From Rhizopus arrhizus (taxonomy: Eukaryota > Mucoromycota > Mucoromycetes > Mucorales > Rhizopodaceae): a DNA stretch of 64,000 bases. The notes beneath the pieces were generated by a model that made no database searches, had not been told where the DNA came from, and was given only the letters and a program-made list of their open reading frames with translations. The stretch spans positions 1,054,001 to 1,118,000 of the forward strand of contig JAKZZE010000012.1 of assembly GCA_024220505.1 (NCBI GenBank), in the 5' to 3' direction. Numbering within the stretch: position 1 is the first letter of the stretch; every line of letters begins with the position of its first letter. Below are positions 33,871 to 46,286 of the stretch, in pieces. Made by a program: the position numbers and the translations under genes.

Positions 33871-36800
33871 TTTTTATTGTAGTTATGATTTGAAATAAAA
33901 AAATGAAAAAGATTGCTTGCTATTTAAATAGTTTTCAACTTTTTCTAATTTTACCTTCCCCAAGAAAAAGTAAAATAAAGTATAAAGTGGACGTCTCCTT
34001 AATCTTCATTCACTCATCTTTCCCCCTATTTGACCCCTCACTATTGAAGGAAGATACAAAAAAGGTAAGTTCGGTTTGCCTCATTCAAACATTGGTGGGA
34101 GAATGATTGGTTTTTTTTGTTTTTTTTACTGACGTGGTGACAGTGTGAACATGATGTTCGATTCTCAATTAAAGTTTTACTCAAAAGCAAGAACTACATC
34201 TTTTTCCAATGCAACTTATCTGCAATAACATAAATAAAGTTTGCATTATATTCCCTATTCTTTTTCTTTAAAGCTGTGATCCACTTTATGTTGAAGCTGT
34301 CCACATGACTCGTCAATTGTATCACTCTGACGGAAGTTATTCTTGTGCACCCGGCCTTAGTAAGCCTCCTACTTTTTTTTTTTTGATAGATGCATGCAGC
34401 AGCAATTACTCCCCCCCCCCAATCTCCAGTAGTGATATTTTGGGTATATAGAAATACCTAAATAGTAAAAATATCGCCCATAGTTAATCGATCAAACAAG
34501 TTTTTTTTATTCTATATTCTTAATTGAATAGTCTTATGATGTGTATCATTCATCTCTGTAATCTTCATTGTACTCTTTTGTACCTGTAAACAATAAACTT
34601 GTCCTTATTTATTTGTACCAAAACGTCATTTGGTGATTCAAAAAAAGAAAAAGAAAAGTAAAGAAAGCAGAATTATTTTTGTCCTGTTAGCTATTCTCCC
34701 CATCCCTCTCTTTTTTCTTATTCCCCTAATCTATCTTTTTTATCTCAGTTTTGCCACCGTTTTGTCATAGATAATCTGATATATTGCTTATTTTATATAT
34801 CTTTTGTATATATTATTCAACAAGGTTAATATTATTTGAATAAATAGTCAATTCCTTACTGCATATGAGTTTTTACTATGTTAACAAAGTACTGTTGTTA
34901 TTGGGTTTCGTTCCTGAATATTCCCTCTTATCTGTGCTTAAAATTTGTCACTTGCTGTATTTTAAATGTGCAGTAAAAGATTATGACTGGCAGCTTTATA
35001 AAGATAGAATAAATCTATAAACAAATTTAATCTTAATCATATCTCTTTGGAATTGCTTGTGGTAAACAGAATGTTAAACAAAAAAAATAATATTCTCGTT
35101 GTATTCAACTGCAAGAAACCCTATAAAGAGGGATAAATCATAAATAAGAAAAAACCTTGGCTTTACCCCTCATTTCATTTCCGCACTTATCCTGCCTGTG
35201 GGTTTAGAGAAAGAGGGTGAAGGAGGATGATCCTTATGAGCTTTAAAAAAGAGTTCGATTTCAACTTTCATAACTTATAACAAGATTTATTTTGAAAGCA
35301 GTGATCAGATGAAGAAAAAGGCAAAGTGGTATTGATTACAATTCTAATTTTCACAGAGAGAGAATGAGAGCAATTGTAGTTTGCTATTCTTTTGATATAA
35401 AAGATGATTTCATCCACAAAAGTTTTTGTTTTTCAAGGGCAGTAAGCTATACAGTCGCTATTTCCCATTTTGCAAATCATCAAGCAACATGTGTACGCGT
35501 GTTATGAAAATCAAATTTGATCGCATTTACTCGATTTTACACAAACTTGCTAAAGACTATTTAATCCCATTTCTCATATCAATATACGTCCCCTCTTTTG
35601 TTTATTATTTTGCCGTCCTCTTTTTTTTTTTTTTTTTTTCTTATTTGTCAATCAGATTTGACATATGAACCTCAACTTTATCTTTTTTTTAATTGAGAAC
35701 AAAATATAGTTTATTCAAGTTTAATTTCATCGTAATCAAGATGAACAATATCTTTTGCTTTCCGTTCAATCGAATCCAATTCAGACATTAAGCCTTTCTC
35801 ATGATTTATATGGCGTAAACAGAGAAGAAAGCTAAAGTTAGATCATGTTGCATAAATTGATGTCATTTTAGCCAATCGCTTAGCTATTCTTTTTTGTTAT
35901 ATTGAATAGATAATTTATCCCCTTTTCAAATCCGATATTAAACTTAAAGCTGAAAATCATGTTTAATCTTTTCATTTAGTTTTGGGACAGACAAATTCAA
36001 TTGAATTTAGATAACAATTTACGCGTTATAAATAATCTACTTGAAAGTTATGTAGCCTATCTTAACATGATCACAAGTTACAGCAAATTACTGTATACAA
36101 AAGACTGCAGCAGATAGAAGGGGTTATAACAGCTTAACTTAATAAATACCGTGTGAGATAATGCATGAGTTTAAGGCTACGGCATCAAAACACAATCGAT
36201 TGTTGTCTAGAACACAGAAAGGTCATGACATAATTCCCCATCGCATAGTTAGAAATTTGTATTTCTAATTCAAGCGGTTTTTAGTTTAAAAATAGGAAAA
36301 AAAAAAAAAAAAAATGGATACATCAAATGACACTCAGAAGTTTGGTCTCTAAAATACTTGCATTTCCCAAGCCCAAGCAATTGCAGTATTTGCATACAAA
36401 ATAAAATAAAGTAAATCAACACACAAAAATACACATGTCTTTACTATCAAGTGCATGTACGAAGCATTTTTAGTAAAAATAAGATAAATCCAATAAACAT
36501 TGTTCTTTCTATTGATCATAAATACAAAAAGAATAAAAAATAAAACGCATGCCATCTTATGCATCAAATCCTACTTGTTTAGGCATTTAAATCCAAGATC
36601 TTATAGAAGTTGGTAAAGGCATGATTGTTTATTTACAATAGCGCATCTTTCTAGCTTACAAGGTATGCAACCTTAAGCACTCAAGAATTTGAAGCCAAGT
36701 TTTTCTTATAAGCTGTAGTACAAAGGAGCATCAAAACAAGTGTCGTTTTATGCAAAGAAATACTATTGCCAATGCAGTGCATGAATTGTATCAGCTGTAA

Positions 36801-37186
36801 AATGACCTTTTACTGTCCGTCATTTTATTACCATCTTTAATATTGCCATAACAGTAAGGAACTCATTTAAACTTTATAGACATTTTTTTCTTCTTCTTCT
36901 AATGAAAATTGGTCACACTTCATTTGATTCACTGCCTAAAACATTGTATAATTTATGAGTATGAAATATATGCTTGAATTCATAAATTGTCCTAGAAAAA
37001 AAAAATAGAGCGAAAAGGTGATTGGTTATGTTGGAACTGTATCTCTTCAGGAATGATAGCTGATTGCTCATTTGATTTAGTGATAAGGTTCAAAGAACTA
37101 AAGTTGTATTGTTTGTACTGGAAAAACATCAGATAGAATATTCATAAAATGAAATGGTTTGATGAATTACCGCAGCCAATCTTCAA

Positions 37187-37222
<36 letters not shown>

Positions 37223-37516
37223 AAAATGTGAGCTCACAATCTAACCTAAAGAATCAAAATAACATGAATAATAATTCCAATGGTTGAGGTCAATCTTTGC
37301 AGTAATATACTTATTCAAGCCATCATGCTTGTTTGTTATAGTATTTCTTTTGGCAAATCCAAATTACAAGCCAGTCAATCAATAGAAAATAATGATAGTA
37401 TGATTGTGTTGGTGCTGACATGTTTACAAGATGACTTGATCAATAATTTACGCAAAAAAATTTGAGTGCTGTTGTACTATTAATTAAAGATCAAGATTTA
37501 TTATTTAAAAACAATT
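33871..37516. other. 3.6-kb gene-free interval, includes promoter of the CarRP-like gene
   Basis: AT-rich with many homopolymer runs, including C10 near 34411 and T34 near 37190. Several open frames of 60-80 codons have no motif. The right part of the presumed promoter of the CarRP-like gene lies just above 33870. No desaturase gene, tRNA or repeat family was recognised. Confidence 0.5.
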
Positions 37517-38483
<967 letters not shown>

Positions 38484-39414
38484 TATATAACGGAAAAGAA
38501 AAAAAGTAATCAAATCAGAACAAATATCTCAAATTTAGCAATTAGAGAGCCAATCAAATTGCTTTATACAAAAGTAGGGGGGTTTGTATAGTCCTTTTCT
38601 TGCTTAAAGTCAAGCAAAGTAAACATGTAAGAGATAACTAATGTAAAATATAGATGATATACCGTTTTAGCAAAGAAAATCACTACTTCCTATAAGCGAT
38701 AAAAGTAACTTTCAAACAAATTTTGAACATTCAATTGTTCATCATACAATTTTTTTTTTTTTTTTTTCATCTATAAATCACTTTATAATGTCTTGTTACA
38801 GATGGAACTGACAGTATGCGCAATGTTTCCATACAAAGCTGTCGTAATCTAAGCTTTACTCATCGTATTTCTTTATCATATTTTGTATTGTTATCCTACT
38901 TTCAAAAGGGTATTTTGAGGCTCTCAACCAAATCCTTTACGGATATTGTTTTAAATTTACAGATCATTTTATATAAGAATAAAAGACATCTTTATTTTAG
39001 GCAAACATACATGTTCATCTAGTTTACTTGAAACGCAGGTCCATTGATGAAAAACACGATGATTCAAATTGATCAGCTCAATACATTGTCTTTTATTTAA
39101 AAGCACTGAACATAAAAACAAAAAGAAAAATGATTGTGGTCACGTAGTATCAATTAAGATTTGCTAGGTTTTCGATATTGTTATTTGTATCTGTAATTTG
39201 TAAATTAAAAACAATCTTTCGTCTCTTTTCTACATATTATCCTGTTAGATATAACCTATTTTAGTATACCATAACTTATATTTAAAACTATTTGAATCGT
39301 TTTATTCCATTATAGTCATCACATAATCAACAACAATCATTATTTTTTATTGCATTAATCGTTTTAAAAATATTTAAATCGTCAAATAGAATATAATTAA
39401 AAGAAAAAAAAAAA
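38484..39414. other. Intergenic, no gene seen
   Basis: AT-rich, with a T run at 38751-38767. Contains the ArfGAP promoter at its left end. No ORF with coding character. Confidence 0.5.
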
Positions 39415-39837
39415 ATGCTTACAGGTCGTTCAGCAAAGAAGGTGCAGTAAGTCTAAATGAGTGTTCCAGCCCATTTGATGATTTTATAGTTCAAGAAGTC
39501 AATTTAGAAAAGTTGAGGATATTGTAGAGGATATGAGAGACATGCCTGCTTTCCAATAAATGGATTTTTATTTTCTTTTAAACTTTTATACAGTCGTCTT
39601 GCAGGAATGTTGATCCTTGGTGATCCTAATAAGCATATTCTCAAACTTCTGAAAATCAGGCTAACAGAAGATGAGATCTTGTTTATACAGGATTTCTAAA
39701 ATGATTCACCGTTCATAACTGTGATTAATCAATTAGGAGAAATTAAACTTGTCAATGTTGTCAAGTAAATGGACCATTTCACTGTTATTCGATCATTTTA
39801 GATAAATTTATTATTCTTTCTTAGCAAAGAGGAATAA
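39415..39837 (+). pseudogene. Possible decayed small spliced gene, unidentified
   Basis: Starting at ATG 39415 (MLTGRSAKKV), a GTAAGT donor and TTTATAG acceptor lead to a frame reading FRKVEDIVEDMRDMPAF. A second acceptor (ATACAG near 39592) leads to RLAGMLILGDPNKHILKLL and LTEDEILFIQDF. After a TAA the same frame reads NDSPFITVINQLGEIKL. A last GTAAAT/TTCTTAG intron then gives NKEE-stop at 39837. The second intron lacks a GT donor (ATAAAT where GTAAAT would fit) and there is one internal stop. This looks like a recently broken gene of about 90-95 residues. The family is not recognised. Confidence 0.35.
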
Positions 39838-40249
39838 GCAAAAGATAATGTTCAATACAACTCAAAATAATTATCAAGTAAAATTGTGTTGGAAGCTTTT
39901 ATTTGTCAGTGAGACACAATTTTGCCGTTATAAAGAAAAAGTTAAATTTACTATTTTATTGTAGTCTTATTTTAGGTATTATATAAAATATACAAGTGAA
40001 TCAAGTCTAGTTCTCTTCTTCACTCTTTTGCAACCCATGCCTGTTGCTCACATTAACAAATCTATGCAGAACTTATACAAAACTGTTGGATTCTTTTGGG
40101 TATAATAATTCACAACTTGTGAAAAGCACCCTTGCCATTCTTTTTTCTTGTCTCTATCTGTTATAGTTATTTTAACTACTACTGGTTATTGAGTCATTCA
40201 ATCGTAAATATAAAAAACTCAAAGTGTTTCAATCTTCTATTTGAGATCA

Positions 40250-40960
40250 TCATTTTGGTTGCATACGCCCTTTATCGCCGTCTGATCAACCTTCTTCCCT
40301 CATCCAAGCTCAAAGCTATGCTGAAATATGCACAGCTGTGTCATCAAGCTCAACCGGCTTATCTGGCCTTATATATTGAATGAAAATCAATCTTATAGTG
40401 AAATGGATGATTCAGCATCTATGGATGCCTGTTGCTCACTGCCACAATCCATGAATTACAAGTCTAAATTATTTTGGTTATCTCTAATGCGACAGGTTCT
40501 ACCGCCATCGATATTGCCACAAATGCCAACATCCAAATGGTCGCTTTTTTGGAATCCGCCTGTTTTGCCTAAAAGCCGACCTTTATGGTATCCTCTATTC
40601 CACCGTAAACTCTATGATCAGGTACTTCTCTCAAGGCTCAACAATAGCTCGACCCTCTTCACATTGCAAATTCTGCTTCACTAACATTAAAAGTTTACAG
40701 TACCTTTTCTTGCGCTTCCTTGCAAGATGGAATGTATGGATAGATGTTTTCAACTGTTGTAGCCCACGCCTTACTTTTTCCAAGACGATGTATGTTCAAT
40801 CCCCTGGTCTTTTCAACAGTTTACCTTTTATCGACAGTACTGACTTGTAGGTCCTCAACTGTAGTATTTTCTTGATTAGTTGGCGTGCACGCTAGTGATG
40901 TCCTATTGAGAGACTTTCTTTTATTGGTAAATAACTGATTATTCATATTAGGCTACAGTT
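40250..40960 (+). pseudogene. LINE ORF2 C-terminal relic
   Basis: Plus-strand remains of the same LINE type as at 13167-13655: LKYAQLCHQAQPAYLALYIE, then after a frameshift FWNPPVLPKSRPLWYPLFHR with KLYDQVLL, then another frame with CKFCFTNIKSLQYLFLRFLARWNVWIDVF, ending in a WRAR motif near 40890. At least two frameshifts and a stop. No polymerase core. Confidence 0.65.
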
Positions 40961-41614
40961 TATCATCTTTAAAGGTGACAGAGTTATCCTTGACTAGCAT
41001 ATTCAATCAACTACAGTCTGTTCTTTTTAGTTCACACCGCTCTCAGGTGCACAATTTCTTTTATATTTATAAATGTAAACTAGACTATTTGTTTACAAAA
41101 AAAGTACATCTGATAAGATCTTGCTCTAAAATACAAAGTTCAGGTTAAATTGTACTACGTTTACTGAAATAAGAGGAAACAGGTTTTAAAAGACGGTATT
41201 GGGGTTATGTATATTAAAAGGATAGGGTTTATTAATAGGAAATTAGCAATGATAGAAACAGTGAATAAAAAGAAACAGGAGAGAGAGAAAGGAGATTGAT
41301 ATGGTGGCCCATGTTGAAATAGATTGATGGCTGAGGGGGCCCATGAGCTAATTATATAATAATATCTCACTTTTTAGGCTAAGTGTGAGGCTTATGTTGT
41401 TTTTGAAATTTTATTTTGTAGGATGAATGGTAAGAATACTACCGTAAAAATTAAGCTTTAATAAACAAAGACCTTGTTAATATGATATAGTGAAGCATCT
41501 TTCTTTCTTTACTCTTGCTTCCTCTTGCTTCCGTGACATTCTAAATATGGAAAGTATACAAATAATATCAACTTAACAAGATTTTCAGACTAAACTGTCC
41601 GCTTTAGGTAAAAT
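40961..41614. other. Intergenic, no gene seen
   Basis: AT-rich sequence between the LINE relic and the MITE. No gene or RNA recognised. Confidence 0.5.
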
Positions 41615-41913
41615 TACACTCCATCCGGAAACTTTTTGCACACATCCTGTATAATACTTTGCGCTTGGCGCAAATTATAATTTACAGACTGGTGGAAATA
41701 AATTTTGCCAGCTTCACGTTTTTCTTTTTGCCAAAATGACGAAGAGCAAAGTGCACAAATAGCGTGTGGCCATTGTGGAAATGAGGTTAGGCTAGTTTAG
41801 TAAAAAAAATGGGTGAGTGGCAAAATTTATTTCCAGCAGTCTGTAAATTATAATTTGCGCCAAGCGCAAAGTGTTATACAGGATGTGTGCAAAAAGTTTC
41901 CGGATAGAGTGTA
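41615..41913. mobile_element. MITE with ~95-bp terminal inverted repeats
   Basis: A 299-bp element whose two ends are nearly perfect inverted copies over about 95 bp. The left end starts TACACTCCATCCGGAAACTT and the right end ends with its complement. TA at both edges is consistent with the Tc1/mariner target duplication. There is no coding capacity: the two arms leave only about 110 bp of spacer. It lies 87 bp before the start codon of the SLC41 gene, so it is part of that gene's promoter. Confidence 0.9.
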
Positions 41914-42000
41914 CACACATTAAAAATAATAATTGAAGCCCTATTTTGACGAGGCACATCTTTTTTCTTTTTTTCTTTTTTCTTTTTATAATAAATAAAT

Positions 42001-43788
42001 ATGTTGAAAAATGAAACAAGACGTCAACGTAATGATTATATTGAACTGTCCGTAAAGAATGAAGACGATGAGCCTCCTGATCTTGAAGAACAAGATGACA
42101 AGAGTCAACAAAAAAAGGCTTTATTATCAAAAGAAGAGCTAGATAATGGAGAAGAAAACATAGGCAGCTCCGGTGTTTATTTTGAAGAAACAGACAAGAA
42201 AGAGCCCGGAAGCCATGAAAGGACACTTGCCATACAAGTAACATTAAAATACATGTACATACAATATAAGCACAAAAAGCTTATATGGTTTAATAGGCAT
42301 TTCCATCATTAATCATCTCGATGATTGGACTTATCTTTGCTGGTGATTTAATGGATGAATTTCAGGTACAAAAAAATACCGATTCTGTTACTTCTTACTT
42401 ATAAATATAAAGCATTGGAATATATTCTTAAATACCCCAGAATTATTTATTCTATTACCAGTTTTATTAAACCTTAAAGGGAATCTAGAAATGAATTTAG
42501 CAGCTCGTTTCTCTACTTCAGTACACAATAATAACGTTAATGCTTGTATTCATGTTCTGACAGTATTTCAATAGTCAAATCTGGGTGAATTGGATCATGG
42601 AGCAACACGTCGGTCTCTGATTATAGGCAATCTTTCTTTATTACAAGTCCAATCACTTGTGGCTGGTGCAATTGCTGGTGTAGCCTCATTCGCTCTAGGA
42701 TTGATAACAAAACCCGGAAGTAATAATCCTAGTTATTTTGAAATGATGTTTATGACCGCTAGTGCTATGGTATCTGCTTCCTTTTCCTCTGCCATCTTGG
42801 GTGTATTTATGTGCGCCTTGATTGTCCTTTGTAGAAAATTAGATATCGATCCAGATAATATTGCATGTCCTATGGCATCATCTACTGGAGATATTGTTAC
42901 ACTCATCTTATTAGCAGCATGTGCATCCACTCTTCAAAGCCAAATGAGTAAATATAATAATAATTTGTACATATTTTTTTTTTTTACTTATAATTGTACA
43001 GATACGGCTATCAGTACAATTATTGTTGCAGTCATGTTAGCCATGATCCCTTTATTTAGTCTTATTGTTTGGAAAAATAAGCATGTAAAGGAATTACTCT
43101 TTGCTGGTTGGACACCTATCATCTTGGCCATGGTCATCTCTAGGTTTGCTATTATTACTGTAGTATTGTTACTATTGTATTAACGTTGAGTATAGTTTAG
43201 CGGGAATATTACTAGAAGAATATGTTGAAGAATATAAAGGAATTGCATTATTAACACCAGTATTGATTGGATTAGCTGGTAATCTTGGATCCATTTATGC
43301 TTCCAGAATCAGCACTTGTCTTCATGCAGAAACAAAAGAAAATTACAAGACAGTAGAATACACATTACTGCTCATGAATTTACCTGTTCAAGCAGTCTAT
43401 ATGTTTATCATTTGGGCCTTCAACTTAGGACAGTTACAGTACAATTTTTGGTTCTTTGTTTCTTATTTTATTGTATCCATACTTTCGGTATGTTTAATCA
43501 AGATACACTTTGTCTTATACTTATATTACAATAGGCATGGATTTCATTGAAAATAGGCAAGTTTATGACAATTGTATTCTGGAAAATGGGATATGACCCT
43601 GATAATTATGTTATACCTTATTTGTAAGTGCCCATAGCATAAGTCAATAAGTAGATGTGAAATTAATACTTTATGTTAGAACGGCATCCATTGATGTGGT
43701 TGGAACCATTTTACTTGTAACTACCTGTGCAGGATTAACAACAACAGGCGCAACAGACATGGCAATGTCTACTTCGAGCAATTCTTAA
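42001..43788 (+). CDS. SLC41/MgtE-type divalent cation (Mg2+) transporter
   Basis: A membrane Mg2+ channel/exchanger of the eukaryotic SLC41 group. Eight exons: 42001-42237, 42297-42365, 42413-42520, 42575-42947, 43002-43143, 43196-43487, 43535-43623 and 43680-43788, giving 472 aa. A soluble acidic N-terminus of about 75 residues is followed by two MgtE domains. The first has HWNIFLNTPELFILLPVLLN and the signature KGNLEMNLAARFSTS. The second has LTPVLIGLAGNLGSIYASRI, its pseudo-symmetric counterpart. About ten hydrophobic segments are visible. Exon 3 starts at 42413 because that restores HWNIF. The last segment ends shortly after TTCAGLTTTGATDMAM. Looks intact. Confidence 0.9.
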
Positions 43789-43901
43789 CTTTTTTTTATT
43801 ATAACATTTTTATACCATTGTCATCTATATACAAATTACATTATATATTCACACATATAAAAACCTATACTTTTTTTTCTGTTTGTTTATTATTATTTAC
43901 A

Positions 43902-44417
43902 TTATTTAAAGCGTAGAATACCAAGTGGAACATTATCATCATCTTCCTCATTTAAAGATTTTGTTTCTATGTGATCTTTTTTAAAAGTATATACAATATA
44001 AGTCGATGCATAAGGCTCCCTTTTAATTGTCTTGATCCTTTTCCTAGATTTCTTTGGTAAATAAACAGATCCCGGTAGATCGGGATCAAACGGTACCCGT
44101 TTTATGTTATGCTCTTGGTAGATGTGTGCTTCCAAATCTTGCCAAAATTTTCGAATATGTAATACATCACCCAATGCCTTTTTCTTGGTATTTGGTTGAA
44201 GTTTGTAACAGGTAATTCGATACAACCAAGACAGTGTTGTTGTAGTATTCGGTTCTATTCTCCGCTTATGAATTGTGGCCTTGTCATGGTTGATAGATAA
44301 CCAAAATTTTGCCCAAGTAGCAAATTGTGAAATAAACTTAGTGGCAATTGGATAACTTGGCTTTTTATTATTAGAAAATTGTATTATATCCTGTTGTTGA
44401 CTCGCCATGGTTATCAT
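43902..44417 (-). CDS. Small basic protein of unknown function
   Basis: A single-exon 171-residue open frame. Either ATG 44417 (MITMASQQQ) or the in-frame ATG 44408 could start it. The middle has a patterned segment (WLYRITCYKLQPNTKKKALG, then LHIRKFWQDLEAHIYQEH). The C-terminus is basic then acidic (KKSRKRIKTIKRE, LNEEDDDNVPLG). It converges on the SLC41 gene with 113 bp between stop codons. I do not recognise a family. Codon-like composition and lack of low complexity make it a plausible gene. Confidence 0.6.
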   Translation of the reverse strand: MITMASQQQDIIQFSNNKKPSYPIATKFISQFATWAKFWLSINHDKATIHKRRIEPNTTTTLSWLYRITCYKLQPNTKKKALGDVLHIRKFWQDLEAHIYQEHNIKRVPFDPDLPGSVYLPKKSRKRIKTIKREPYASTYIVYTFKKDHIETKSLNEEDDDNVPLGILRFK

Positions 44418-46051
44418 GAAAGCAAGAAAGAAGAAGAAAAAGAAGGTTAAGGGTTTTGGTTTGCTATGCCTTTTTTTGATGGCTGAATATTAAAAAGTTA
44501 TTTCTGGAAACCTCCTCTATTCTTCCCAATTCATCACGTTTTTTTTTATATCACAGCGGTTCGCTTTTTAAAGTTCCCAAATTTATAATATTATGTGAAT
44601 GTGCGTGTGCTATGCTATCATAAAAGTGTACAATCCCCTTCTTGGCTGCTCCTTTTTGTCTAAAATTCTTAACCCAAATAAAAAAGGGGGTTGTACAAGC
44701 AATCAACCAATTAACATTGAATTAAAAAATAACTAAATATGGATCACAGTTCCTTTATTCCTCAGAGAGACGCGTTATATCTTTCTTTCCTATTTTGCTT
44801 ACATCTATCAAAAACCATGAAAAAAAAAAATAATTAAATACAAGAATTATACATATGATATATATGCTTCATCTTTTGTCGCCTTGTATAGAAAATAATT
44901 GAAATTTCCCAGGCATAAAATACATGGCTATATTTTCATATTACAAAAAGTACCATATTATTAAGTCAAAGAGGCAATTTAACTTTGTTTTTATACAAGG
45001 TAACAGAATGCAAAGTAAAAAATGGCTAAATCAAGGCATGCAGAGTTTTCATCATCATAACTATCAGCGGTTATCTTTTTTCTTGCGTTATTATATACGT
45101 TTTTTTAATTTACTTCTACAGTCAGTTCTAATGTTCCATAACAAGATGAATGAATGGAAATCTAAAAATAATAAGGAAAAGATAAGATCGATATCCTCTC
45201 ACGGAAAGCTAAACCATAAATTTGTTACATAAAATACGGATTGAAAGAAAAATAATAACATAGGTAAATGTGAGTATGACAAAACTGTCGACAGGAAGCC
45301 AAGATACTAGTGTTATGATTCTTCTCAAAAACCAAAGAAGAAGGCTTAAAAAATGGCATAAGAGAAATTAATTGCGAAAGAGGAAAGATAAATCATACTG
45401 ATGATGGTCAATGATTTTGTTGTTTATTTTTATAGAAACAAAAGCGGTTCTATCATTTTCACACTTAAAATATGCGTGTACTACAACATGAATAGCGAAA
45501 GTAGGAATTATAAAATAAGCAACACAATATGTATTGATGAGGTCACTCAGTTATGTGTTTGTATAAAGTTGAGTACTTCCTTTCTTTTTCTTTGCGATAA
45601 GTAACATTAGCATTGTAAGTATAATATGCCGATCGCACAAGCGAACTGCACTAGCATAACAGGTCAGGTCTTTTTATCGCCAATACGGTCGAGCCTATTA
45701 TCTTTGGCCAACATTTTAAAAACATGTTTTGTATTATATTCGATCATTGATCCCATCACATAGTTTGGGGATAAGCCGATCAACTTTACGTAAGTATTCC
45801 ATAATTGCGAGCATTTCAATTGAAAGTATGATGAATTTGAGGCTGAAATGTATCCGGTACATGTCTTAGTATTTTTCAAAAGTTAGCCTTTTCTCATTCA
45901 GCAATGAAATAAAAGGAATTTTTCAGTAAAGCTTCTCATAGGAGAAAAGATCATTAAAATTTAAGAGGACTCAAAAAAGTAACTGAATGTATAGCTATCT
46001 TTTGATGCTTTCATTCTTCATTTGTTTTCATCCTAAGTTTATTTTTATGGA
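44418..46051. other. Intergenic, no gene supported
   Basis: AT-rich. Short frames at 44924-45232 (+), 45401-45604 (+) and 45664-45879 (-) have no recognisable domains. The last (QLWNTYVKLIGLSPNYV) may be a trace of an old coding sequence. The right edge is the flank of the Fanzor element. Confidence 0.45.
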
Positions 46052-46053
46052 TA

Positions 46054-46286
46054 CAGTGGGGCTGGTAAATTTTGTCGGTTTGAAGAAAATAAAATTCGTT
46101 TAGCAAAAAACAAATGTCGTTTCCAGAAAAATAAATGTCATTAACCTAAATGAAAATTTCGTTTAGTGCATTTATTGTTGTCGCTTTGTACTTGTTTTAA
46201 TGCAATACCTGTATTAAATGATCAAAGCGATAACCTTGGTGGTGAATTTTTTGTGATTTTCCTACTTTTGTTCTACTTAAAAATGA
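46054..46286 (-). ncRNA. Candidate omega-RNA (guide scaffold) region of the Fanzor element
   Basis: In TnpB and Fanzor systems the guide RNA scaffold is encoded at the 3' end of the nuclease gene and runs into the transposon end, with the guide read from the flank. Here 233 bp of non-coding DNA separate the Fanzor stop (46287) from the left end. It contains A-rich and palindromic stretches but no defined structure I can prove by eye. Position is the only evidence. Confidence 0.35.

Noticed and set aside
45664..45879. 71-residue minus-strand frame next to the Fanzor element
   Set aside because: Possibly an old coding trace, but no start context, domain or continuation.
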